Assembly: GCF_002920915.1 (NCBI RefSeq)
Contig: NZ_PQVF01000004.1
Coordinates: forward strand, 1-64,000
Reading direction: 5' to 3'
DNA length: 64,000 nucleotides
Source: Solitalea longa
Lineage (GTDB): Bacteria > Bacteroidota > Bacteroidia > Sphingobacteriales > Sphingobacteriaceae
Numbering within the stretch: the stretch's first letter is position 1; each line of letters starts with the position of its first letter. The position numbers were made by a program, and so were the translations under genes. The notes under the pieces were generated by a model, which worked only from the letters and a program-made list of their open reading frames with translations, did not search any database and was not told the origin of the DNA. Positions 10,030 to 17,815 of this stretch are shown here, piece after piece.

Positions 10030-13000
10030 GTGCAGGTGGCAGGTGAATTGATCAAATGTTTTTCTTTGGTAATCTCATTTGCATAAGAAACAAGCAATGA
10101 CCTTGCTGTGGAAGGAGTCGCTTCTTCCACATCTCTTTTTTCGGTTATATGTGTGGCACCATTCCGTTTAATAATATGATGCATTTTAAAACAGGTTACA
10201 AAATCAACATAGGGTCGTTCTTCAATAAAATTTAATACTGCTGATTTAATGATCTTTCCTCCAAATGAAAGCTGGCCATTAGTATCAAATGCCCAGGGAC
10301 TGAGGTGTTTTTCAATTTCCACATTCAGTAATTGGCCGTAAAAAGCTTCATCAAGATGTTCATGAAAAGTTACCGAAAACTCAAACTGCACCTCTTCAAA
10401 CTGCGGGTTTTTAACATGCAGTTTTACAAACGGAGAGATAATCGTACGCAGGAAAGCATCAATATTTACCAATGTTCCAATTGGAGTATAAGGTTTTAAA
10501 GGATCGATGCCTGTTTTATTTCTAAAATCGGGAATAGTAATAATGGTAACATGTCCGGGGTAATTTTCGCAGAAGATCTCGCTTCCATCACCGGCAGGAT
10601 AAAACCCTGCATGGTTAATACATCTTGCCTTGCTTATTTGCGGGAACTGTTCCAGAATGATGTGTTCATAGTCCCAAACCGTTATACCACGCTGTTTATG
10701 GCGTAGCCGTTCACTCACCCTCAAATAAAAGTGCTCATCAGTTTCGTTGGCCCTGCCATTAAATGACTCAAAAGGCTGACTAATACTTTTAACCTCGACA
10801 ATCGTTGCTGCCGGCTTTGAAATGGTAGTTGCGGGAAGCGTTTGTGTAAATTCAATTCCTGTTGCTTCGTCTTGCACCAGCGTCACTCGCGCGGCTTGAG
10901 CTTGTACCGTTATCAGTTTGCAAACCGCATCAGGGTTTTGTTTTACCGCAGCCTTTATCCAGTAAAGCCCTTTCTGTAAAGCTGTATTCAAATTACTTAT
11001 ATCGGGTTGAAGCGTAACTGTTAAAATACCCGATTGAGTAAGGTTATGCGTTAGATCAACCAGGTCTTTAGTTTCAAACTCCAGCCAAGTATTTCCCTTT
11101 GCCAAATAGTACCAGGTTACTTCTTCTTCATTTTTTAGGGGATTTGAAGATCCATCCGAAACCTGCAATAAAATAGTTACCACCTGTTCAGGTTCAGTAT
11201 TATTTAAACCGATATACAATTCGCCATCATTAGTGATCTCCTGAACAATTGTGATCTTTGCAGAAGGAACTTCACTATTAAAATAAACCTCGTAATAACC
11301 AAAAGGCGTTAAATGAAGGAATTTGTTATTGGCTGAAGTATTCACCGATGTAAGGGGAATAGAGGCTGCAGCTTTATAATTTATTGAAAAATCAGATAGT
11401 GATAGTTCCGATGGAGAAGCTATTTCTCCAGTAGTGATCTTATAGGTGGGTGTACTGCTGCTGGTTTTACTGATAGTTGTATTATTGATCTGATTTTTAA
11501 CATTGGTTAAGTAGCTTGTCCGGGAATAAGTCTCAACTCCCAATTTCAGTCGGATAAATCCTTCTACAGTAGTTGGTTTTATGGCTTCATTAGGTCCAAA
11601 ATCTTTAGCAGCAACCACAAAACTTCCATTAATTGAAAAAGCATTGGTTCCTATGGTACTGCCATTAATAGCCACCCATTTGGCTTGACTTAAATACTGG
11701 ATCTCTTCGGTATAATCTATTTTATTGCCAAACACAAAAGCCAGTTCAGTAATATTCTTTTGAAAGATCTCCTTGCTTCCAATATAAAAAGACGAATTAG
11801 CATCAGGAAACTCCCCAAAAGGCTTAAAAGGTTTTGAGGCATCAATGGTTCCTGTATCGTTTGAAAGCTCAAGATTTTTAATGCCATTGGCTTCTACAGT
11901 AATGGATACCGAATGTACCCTGTCGGCACTAAGAGTGGTATATGAATATGAAAATGGGGATGATTGGTTCAGAAAGATCTTTAATAAAGGCAAGTCAGTC
12001 TCAATATTCTCTTTATGGATACTTTCGGAATATGGAACAATTGCCGGATCATTGGGGTTCAGCGTGATCGTAAAAGTTAGTTGATCACCAATGGTATTTC
12101 CAATAGATTGAACTTGTACATCAACCCATCCTTTAATACCTGTTAATCTTGCAGTGAAAAAATCAGTGTGAGGTAAAGTTGAAGCCTCGGCAAAGGTCGT
12201 GGTGCCTGTGGCAAAACTTACAGTTATAGTGATAATACGGATACCTTCGTTAAGGAAAAGGAGGTTGGAAGCAATGGCAAAGCCAGTTTGAGCATTTACC
12301 AACAAATCAGGGTTTCCGAAAGTAAACCAACTTTTATCTGCTGAGCTAAGTTTAGCACCTTGTCCATCTTCCGAAACCGCTATTGGTGCAGAAGCCAGTG
12401 TCTCTTTAGTTTTTTGCAGAAACTGTATCGATTGGATCTTTTCTACTGTTGCCTTGTTCAACACCACATCCTGATCCAATGAGTAATTCAAATCTTTTCC
12501 GCTTAGCTTATCCTTTCCACCCTTGAATAAAGTGCCTTGTTTTATTAACCGGTCAGGTATTGGCTTTTGAAGTTCAAACAGTAAATGCACCGAATCGGCG
12601 ATGGCTTTTTTATTGGTAAGCTGAAGAACTTCTTTATAATAAAAATCGAGGTGACGTTGGGTGTATTTGTTAAGTTCATTTTGCGCAGTAGTAAACAGCT
12701 TTACAAAAGCAATTATAAGTGCATAATGCGGAGTATGGCTTGAATAATCCTCAAGTGTAATGGAAAAAAGGTTAGCCGCTTTTTCAGCAAGTGTTGAAAT
12801 AGCCTTCAACAAGGCTTCAACCTGGGCAGTGAAAAAGTTATGGTTAATAATGTAAACGATCTTACTTTTGATGTCGGGCAAACTTACCGGAAGGCTTAAT
12901 CCCAAAACAGGAGCCGGCAAAATCCAGTTTGCACCAAGATCCGTTAACTTAAACAAACTACTTAATTTAGTTTGTATAGGTGATTCACTATCAGTAGTTA

Positions 13001-13520
13001 ATGAGTTTGGTATTAAACCTTCGATTTCAAAATCGTCATATAATTTTTTGAGATTGACAGCAGGTAAAAGAATCTTGGTTTTAATGGTCGCTTCTAATTG
13101 CTGCTTTAACTCAAAGGAATCAGGTAGTAAATGATACTGCTCCGAAACGAGGCGTAAAAGTGAAAAGGTAAGATCGAAAACATAGGTAAATTGTTGTTGT
13201 GCCTTTATATCGGTATCGCTTAATTCAATTCTTTTATAGAGAAGTTTTTTATAATCGGAACATTTTGCTGCGTCTAAACGCATGAGCACCGCCAGCGTTA
13301 CGCTAATGTCCATTTTCATAAAAGGTTCCCAGTTGTCATCCGCAACGGTAAGGGATGAATCGTAGTAATTTAAATAAGTGGAATAGCGACGAAGGAAAAG
13401 CAGAAGATCAGCCTCCTGTCTTTCATCGGGCTTGACAAAAGAGGTTGCCAACGCATCCAGCATTCGGTTTAAAAGGCTGGTGCCTTCTCTCAATAATGGA
13501 TTTTTATCGTTACAGGCCAT
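10023..13520 (-). CDS. Baseplate J/gp47-family protein (Afp11-like)
   Basis: The protein has 1165 aa, much longer than phage gpJ. The C-terminal ~230 residues carry the baseplate-J signature: RANETDEHFYLRVSERLRHK, then GITVWDYEHIILEQFPQI, which is nearly diagnostic of eCIS baseplate wedge proteins. The N-terminal part (ARGs like LLREGTSLLNRMLDAL and a long helical region) fits the Afp11/Pvc11 type. The central ~300-850 region is rich in beta-prone sequence and may be an inserted set of beta domains. It should form the wedge with the gp25-like protein encoded just upstream (12-base gap) and the 1023-aa protein downstream (7-base overlap). Function is assigned from family and position. Confidence 0.9.
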   Translation of the reverse strand: MACNDKNPLLREGTSLLNRMLDALATSFVKPDERQEADLLLFLRRYSTYLNYYDSSLTVADDNWEPFMKMDISVTLAVLMRLDAAKCSDYKKLLYKRIELSDTDIKAQQQFTYVFDLTFSLLRLVSEQYHLLPDSFELKQQLEATIKTKILLPAVNLKKLYDDFEIEGLIPNSLTTDSESPIQTKLSSLFKLTDLGANWILPAPVLGLSLPVSLPDIKSKIVYIINHNFFTAQVEALLKAISTLAEKAANLFSITLEDYSSHTPHYALIIAFVKLFTTAQNELNKYTQRHLDFYYKEVLQLTNKKAIADSVHLLFELQKPIPDRLIKQGTLFKGGKDKLSGKDLNYSLDQDVVLNKATVEKIQSIQFLQKTKETLASAPIAVSEDGQGAKLSSADKSWFTFGNPDLLVNAQTGFAIASNLLFLNEGIRIITITVSFATGTTTFAEASTLPHTDFFTARLTGIKGWVDVQVQSIGNTIGDQLTFTITLNPNDPAIVPYSESIHKENIETDLPLLKIFLNQSSPFSYSYTTLSADRVHSVSITVEANGIKNLELSNDTGTIDASKPFKPFGEFPDANSSFYIGSKEIFQKNITELAFVFGNKIDYTEEIQYLSQAKWVAINGSTIGTNAFSINGSFVVAAKDFGPNEAIKPTTVEGFIRLKLGVETYSRTSYLTNVKNQINNTTISKTSSSTPTYKITTGEIASPSELSLSDFSINYKAAASIPLTSVNTSANNKFLHLTPFGYYEVYFNSEVPSAKITIVQEITNDGELYIGLNNTEPEQVVTILLQVSDGSSNPLKNEEEVTWYYLAKGNTWLEFETKDLVDLTHNLTQSGILTVTLQPDISNLNTALQKGLYWIKAAVKQNPDAVCKLITVQAQAARVTLVQDEATGIEFTQTLPATTISKPAATIVEVKSISQPFESFNGRANETDEHFYLRVSERLRHKQRGITVWDYEHIILEQFPQISKARCINHAGFYPAGDGSEIFCENYPGHVTIITIPDFRNKTGIDPLKPYTPIGTLVNIDAFLRTIISPFVKLHVKNPQFEEVQFEFSVTFHEHLDEAFYGQLLNVEIEKHLSPWAFDTNGQLSFGGKIIKSAVLNFIEERPYVDFVTCFKMHHIIKRNGATHITEKRDVEEATPSTARSLLVSYANEITKEKHLINSPATCTC

Positions 13521-13532
13521 TATTTCTATACT

Positions 13533-13949
13533 TTACTTTTTAACCTCTGTTCCTTCTTTTATATAATACGGATACACAAAATTCAATCTCGAATTAGTTG
13601 AGCGGATCGTGTATTCAACAATGATCAACACCTTTCCTTCCAACTCTTGAGAATCGTCGAGCTCAATGCGGTTTACATCAATGCGTGGTTCGAAATATAA
13701 GATGGCCGTAGCCACCAGGTCTTTTATATAGGTTTTAAAAGTGGTTGTTAATGGTTCGAATAATAGCTCATCGAGGTTACAACCATAGGTAGGTTGCATT
13801 ACCCGTTCTCCAGGACGTGTTGAAAGCAATATCTCCAGGCTGCTATTAATATCCTCTTCATTGCTTATCATCACTACAGAGGCAGTTTTTTTATCGAACT
13901 TAGGTGGAAATCCCCAGCCGGTTCCAAGGAAAGATGTTTTAATGCTCAT
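13533..13949 (-). CDS. GPW/gp25-family baseplate wedge protein
   Basis: The 138-aa protein matches the gp25/GPW family, which has lysozyme-like fold relatives and links sheath initiation to the baseplate. Visible features are the N-terminal GWGFPPKF, the central EILLSTRPGERVM, and the following PTYGCNLDELLFEPL, all conserved in the family. Its length is normal. It lies 3 bases after the PAAR gene and 12 bases before the J-like gene, in the same order as in Afp-type loci (spike, tip, gp25, J). There is no sign of truncation. Confidence 0.93.
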   Translation of the reverse strand: MSIKTSFLGTGWGFPPKFDKKTASVVMISNEEDINSSLEILLSTRPGERVMQPTYGCNLDELLFEPLTTTFKTYIKDLVATAILYFEPRIDVNRIELDDSQELEGKVLIIVEYTIRSTNSRLNFVYPYYIKEGTEVKK

Positions 13950-13952
13950 TAT

Positions 13953-14243
13953 TTATCCTCCAATTAAAACTGTCGGGCAGCCGCCCACTATTGTTCCTCC
14001 GTGTGCAGTTGTGTCTCCCATTCGCACTGCAGGTTTTCCACCGATAAGCACTGTTGTAGAGCCCATCGCAATACTATCAGGAGGGCCAACACAAATGCAA
14101 ATATTGCCAACCGTGGCAGCCGGCAAACCGGCAATAAGTACCGTGGGTTCCCCTGCGTCCATTATTGGCCCTCCAACATGGGGTACAGTGCCACTTACCA
14201 AGGGACAAACATGCATATCAGTTATTCGTGCTGCCATCGACAT
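13953..14243 (-). CDS. PAAR-domain spike-tip protein
   Basis: The 96-aa protein is built of Gly-rich PAAR repeats: PLVSGTVPHVGGPI, PTVLIAGLPAATVG, TTVLIGGKPAVRMGD and the final TAHGGTIVGGCPTVLIGG. PAAR proteins cap the beta-helical spike with a sharp tip and bind a metal ion through His/Cys residues; His22, His81 and the Cys residues here are candidates. There is no extra effector domain, so it is a bare tip. It follows the VgrG-like spike gene by 7 bases and precedes the gp25 gene by 3, which fits a spike complex made as one unit. The alternative start at the third codon (MAARITDMH) would change little. Confidence 0.94.
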   Translation of the reverse strand: MSMAARITDMHVCPLVSGTVPHVGGPIMDAGEPTVLIAGLPAATVGNICICVGPPDSIAMGSTTVLIGGKPAVRMGDTTAHGGTIVGGCPTVLIGG

Positions 14244-14250
14244 ATGCTCA

Positions 14251-16026
14251 TCAGTTTATTTTAACAATTGAACCCTTAATCTCGGTAGTTCCCCCGCCCT
14301 CCACTTTTACAGCTGAACCACCTTGTGCCTGAAGGTTACTATCTGCTTTTATTGAAATATTATTTGCCTGCACAGAAAGGTTTCCTCCTGCTTTAATGTT
14401 TATATCATTTGTCGATTCAAGGGTGATCTTCCCATCTTCAATTACTATTTTATCACCATTGTCATTTTTTACCGTAATAGTGCCTGTATCATCATTCATT
14501 TCAAACACTCTTCCGCCGGGTGTTTTAATGGTTACGCTTTTCTTGTCATCATCAAACAACAGCTTTATTTCCGACCTTGAAACATAACCCTTTTCATTAT
14601 TGTCGCGGCTTGGTTCAAGGGGCGCAGGTAGGGCGCTACTGTGCAGCATGCCTAGTATCACGGGGTTAGACGGGTCGTCATTTATAAAACCTACAATTAC
14701 CTCATCATCTATTTCTGGCCTGAAAAAAGTACCCCGGTTATTACCGGCATCTAGTGTGGCTACTCGCGCATGTATGCCGTCCTGATTTTCATCAACCATA
14801 GGTAGCCTCAATTGAACCCGATACTCTCCTTCGCTGTCTTCGATATTGGTAACCTTACCAATTTGCAATCCCTGGATGGATGACGATTGGCCAGTGGATG
14901 AAGCCGGATGCTGAGGATTAGTTTGTTCGGTAAAAAACTGCTCATCCCAACCCAAAGTGGCCTCTGTTATCCAGCAACCATCGCTATATTCTTGTTCCAC
15001 AGCCGAAACAAAATGATAACCTTCAAAGCTTTTTCCAACGCCTCTTATCTCCACAAAGTCTCCCGGTACAAGGGTAATATCTGTTCTCGCAATGAATTTC
15101 ACTTTGCCTTTAATTCCCGATAGGTCTTGTTTTATCTTCCGGGTTCGGGTAATTGCATCCTGTTCTTCCTGTGTGAAAAATGCCGACGACCTCATTTCAA
15201 ATCCAGAGGAAACATGTTGACTATCATCATCCGCTTCCTCTACAATTGTTTCGTCAGTGCTCGATTCACTTACCCTTTGCTCTCTAAAGTCCCAGCTCAA
15301 GGTTCTCACTTCATTATTTCTGATGCGCGAATCCTTATCGGCAGTAAAATCAAGTATATTTTTACCATGCACCAACTTTAGCATTTGGCCAGAGTCATTG
15401 GCAGGAGGATTATTTATTTGGAGCGCCTTTATATTGATACCCAGACTTGTGATCACGCAAATCATTCCTACCACATCAATACGACCGATCATAAAGTCCC
15501 AATCTGAAATATTTGACTGCACAAGCTGTTCGTGACGAATTGTGGCTGAAGCAATGTTTTCAATCTTTAAACTGTGTTTGTTTATCAATTGCTCTGCAAT
15601 TTCAGAAGCTGTTATTTGTTTTTTGAAATGCGCATTACCGCGGTTTACAGTCATTTTTATTGCTTCAGATTTGCATTCCACATTCAGCTCACAACAATGA
15701 TTGTTTACCGCGTTGGTATTGGTCACTATAATTCCGGAGAATAAGAACTTGTCTTCAGGAGAATGCCCATTTCGGAAATACCCTAGTTCAATTTCAATTG
15801 TTTTCCCAGGGACAAACTGCCCGCTGCTATTTATTGGGAAATCTTGCCTGCTTGCTTCCCCGTCAATTATAGAAAGATTTGCGGTAGGTATTTTATTGAT
15901 CTCATGCTTAATAGAAAGCGATTTTACATGGTATTCACGTGATATTTCTTCCCCTGCAACCTTAATAAGCAGGGAGACAACATCCATTTTCTCTTGGAGT
16001 AAAACCGTGTTAGTATCTTCAGGCAT
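14251..16026 (-). CDS. VgrG/gpV-like spike protein (Afp8-like)
   Basis: The 591-aa protein has the spike layout. The N-terminal ~370 residues form the gp27-like part (SIKHEINKIPTANLSIIDG; VQSNISDWDFMIGRIDVVG). An OB-fold gp5 domain at ~380-470 contains IGKVTNIEDSEGEYRVQLRLP and PEIDDEVIVGFINDDPSNPV. A repetitive beta-helix tail from ~490 has short repeats such as KSVTIKTPGG, ITLESTNDINIKAGG and VSVQANNIS-like units. It should form the trimeric central spike that the PAAR protein tips. It lies 5 bases after the LysM gene and 7 before PAAR. It is distinct from T6SS VgrG by context: no T6SS genes are present here. Confidence 0.93.
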   Translation of the reverse strand: MPEDTNTVLLQEKMDVVSLLIKVAGEEISREYHVKSLSIKHEINKIPTANLSIIDGEASRQDFPINSSGQFVPGKTIEIELGYFRNGHSPEDKFLFSGIIVTNTNAVNNHCCELNVECKSEAIKMTVNRGNAHFKKQITASEIAEQLINKHSLKIENIASATIRHEQLVQSNISDWDFMIGRIDVVGMICVITSLGINIKALQINNPPANDSGQMLKLVHGKNILDFTADKDSRIRNNEVRTLSWDFREQRVSESSTDETIVEEADDDSQHVSSGFEMRSSAFFTQEEQDAITRTRKIKQDLSGIKGKVKFIARTDITLVPGDFVEIRGVGKSFEGYHFVSAVEQEYSDGCWITEATLGWDEQFFTEQTNPQHPASSTGQSSSIQGLQIGKVTNIEDSEGEYRVQLRLPMVDENQDGIHARVATLDAGNNRGTFFRPEIDDEVIVGFINDDPSNPVILGMLHSSALPAPLEPSRDNNEKGYVSRSEIKLLFDDDKKSVTIKTPGGRVFEMNDDTGTITVKNDNGDKIVIEDGKITLESTNDINIKAGGNLSVQANNISIKADSNLQAQGGSAVKVEGGGTTEIKGSIVKIN

Positions 16027-16031
16027 AGTTG

Positions 16032-16736
16032 TTAATCAATAGGTGGAAATAAAACATTCACTCCAGGTTTCACCTTTCTAAATCCATCCAGCCGGTTAAA
16101 GTCGGCCACATCCGTATAGAAGTTCTGATTATTATAAATTTTGAAGGTCATTAATGAGAGCCGGTCGCTGGCGGTAATGGTTCGTTCGTGTGTTATATCC
16201 GGACTTTGGGAGTTTTCCTTGGCTACTCTTAATTCTTCAGTTACCGTACCTTTAAAAGTGCATTTTGCAATAGCGCGAAGAGGTGTTCCGTCAGGTTTAA
16301 ATAATTTGAATTCAATGTCTAACGCTATCAAAACACCCTTGAACAAAAGTGTTCCCCAAATAATTTTGAGATAGTTGGGCCGATGTTTTTCGCCATTATA
16401 TTCGAATACCCGTTTTCTAAAATCGTCAATCTGATCAGCAATGCTTCCATTAAATAAAGCAAGACCAGGCACTGCAGGCACTGCTGTATCTTTAAACGCT
16501 CCCGTTCCATCAAACAAAAAATCAAAATTGAAATCCTGCGGTGGCATTTTATTAAACTTCAGGGCAACGCCGGAAGTGCCTGAAGCCTGTGTATCGCAAA
16601 AGTCAACCCTATACTTGTAGGTATAAGTTTCAGGATTGATTAGCGCATAAAACTTATCACCCACAGGTTCATTTAAATCAGGATCTTTATAAGCCTGAAA
16701 GTATAACTTCTCTATTTGTCCAAATATCGATGCCAT
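16032..16736 (-). CDS. LysM-domain baseplate hub protein (Afp7-like)
   Basis: The 234-aa protein fits the family of eCIS/phage gp53-like LysM proteins. The N-terminal part (QAYKDPDLNEPVGDKFYALINPETY) and central MPPQDFNFDFLFDGTG are typical of the CIS_LysM-type hub proteins. Residues ~185-234 form a LysM-like module ending in KVKPGVNVLFPPID, as is normal for family members. These proteins help hold the spike and tube to the baseplate. The start codon overlaps the stop of the DUF5908 gene by one base (TAATG arrangement), and the spike gene begins 5 bases after it, so it is cotranslated with both. Confidence 0.88.
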   Translation of the reverse strand: MASIFGQIEKLYFQAYKDPDLNEPVGDKFYALINPETYTYKYRVDFCDTQASGTSGVALKFNKMPPQDFNFDFLFDGTGAFKDTAVPAVPGLALFNGSIADQIDDFRKRVFEYNGEKHRPNYLKIIWGTLLFKGVLIALDIEFKLFKPDGTPLRAIAKCTFKGTVTEELRVAKENSQSPDITHERTITASDRLSLMTFKIYNNQNFYTDVADFNRLDGFRKVKPGVNVLFPPID

Positions 16737-16909
16737 TATCGTTCAGCTTTTTGCCGTAAAAATCGAATAACCCTATCAGTTACATCTTTTGTAATATCTT
16801 TCTTCAATTTGTTAATATCATCCTGGCTTAAAACCGCAGGTCGATTACTTTCGGACTCTTTGCCACTCACAACTGCCTTTATATGCAGTTCTTTAATTTC
16901 TATAGGCAT
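16736..16909 (-). CDS. DUF5908-family mini-protein
   Basis: A 57-aa gene read on the minus strand from ATG at 16909 to TAA at 16738-16736. The protein begins MPIEIKELHIKAVV, continues through an acidic-basic stretch, and ends VIRFLRQKAER. This matches the DUF5908 family, small proteins that occur almost only between tube and LysM genes of Bacteroidetes eCIS loci. Its function is unknown. It starts 10 bases after the upstream tube gene and overlaps the next start by one base. The predicted short beta-strand plus helix could be an assembly adaptor or chaperone; that is a guess from size and position. Confidence 0.88.
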   Translation of the reverse strand: MPIEIKELHIKAVVSGKESESNRPAVLSQDDINKLKKDITKDVTDRVIRFLRQKAER

Positions 16910-16919
16910 AATTTTAATT

Positions 16920-17357
16920 TTAACTGATGATATGGAAATATTGATAACTCAGCGTTACCGACTCTACAACTATTGAATTTTCCTGGGCATTAAATCCCGA
17001 AATCGACCATTTTTTAGGTATGGCATTTACTACAAACCAAGTTTGCAATGGTGCGTGTTCTTCATTAAGCAGAGAGATCGTGAGATTGATGGGCTCGAAA
17101 ACAAAATTTTCCAAAGCGTTTCTAAACCAAAGGATCAGCAAAGTATTAGTAAACATGCCTCGTTTAAGAGTAATGTCTGAATACCGAGCTCTTTTTGGTA
17201 CTTGCCAGGTAAACCGGTTTTGGCCGCCTTCCACAAATGATTCCATCTCAATTTCAGCATCGAGCCCGCTAACTTCCTGAAAGCGTGAGTCCGCTCCCTG
17301 ATCGATAAGCATAAACGATACTATAAAATGGAAACCTACCGGTGGATATGTGCTCAT
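16920..17357 (-). CDS. Tube protein 2 (phage T4 gp19-like)
   Basis: The 145-aa protein belongs to the contractile-tail tube family. Visible features include PPVGFHFIVSF at the start, DSRFQEVSGLDAEIE, a long central loop with the strand RYSDITLKRGMF, and the C-terminal ENSIVVESVTLSYQYFHI. The family folds as a beta-barrel that stacks in hexameric rings. It overlaps the preceding tube gene by one base. Afp-like systems encode several tube paralogues, one main and the others for initiation at the baseplate; which role this one has cannot be read from sequence. Position next to the baseplate genes makes the initiator role likely. Confidence 0.92.
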   Translation of the reverse strand: MSTYPPVGFHFIVSFMLIDQGADSRFQEVSGLDAEIEMESFVEGGQNRFTWQVPKRARYSDITLKRGMFTNTLLILWFRNALENFVFEPINLTISLLNEEHAPLQTWFVVNAIPKKWSISGFNAQENSIVVESVTLSYQYFHIIS

Positions 17358-17791
17358 CAGGCCTCATTTTGAATGGTTAACCCTTCGTGCGCCAGCTCAA
17401 TAGTCTCAATGGCAACTTCGTTACCGTCGGCCTTTAAATCAGTCGATTGTACTTTTACGGGCCATGCATTTTTAATCTTCCAAACCACCACCGGCTCATG
17501 ACTTTCGTTGAGCAGCGAAACAATCACATTGCGTCGTTCAATAGTATTGAGTGCCACAGTGTTCCACCAATTGTAAAAGTCATTGTCGCCTTTAAACGTG
17601 CCTCGTTTCATGGTGATATTGCTGAACTTTTGCATGCCGGGCATTTTTATTTTATGGTATTCAGGGCTTGCGCCATCGCGGTATTCAATTACTTCGGTAG
17701 AAACCTCTAAACCGGTTACTTCGGTGAAACCAATTTTCGCACCGCCCCACTCTACCTGAAAGTGAAACTTTGGAACTGGGTATTGTGCCAT
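17357..17791 (-). CDS. Tube protein 1 (phage T4 gp19-like)
   Basis: The 144-aa protein is a second tube paralogue. It has the family pattern: PVPKFHFQVEWGGAKIGFTEVTG, then EYRDGASPEYHKIKMPG, FSNITMKRGTFKGDNDFYNWW, and the end NEVAIETIELAHEGL. Directly after the sheath gene is the usual place for the main inner-tube subunit, so I take it as the major tube protein. The gap from the sheath start is 24 bases and it overlaps tube 2 by one base. The two paralogues differ strongly in sequence but share the same motif spacing. Confidence 0.93.
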   Translation of the reverse strand: MAQYPVPKFHFQVEWGGAKIGFTEVTGLEVSTEVIEYRDGASPEYHKIKMPGMQKFSNITMKRGTFKGDNDFYNWWNTVALNTIERRNVIVSLLNESHEPVVVWKIKNAWPVKVQSTDLKADGNEVAIETIELAHEGLTIQNEA

Positions 17792-17815
17792 AGCTATAGT
17801 GTTTTATGTTAGTTG

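Noticed and set aside
14251-16026. VgrG/PAAR as part of a type VI secretion system
   Set aside because: The adjacent genes are LysM, gp25, J-like, sheath of the eCIS type and DUF4255; no TssJLM or TssB/C-type genes are present.
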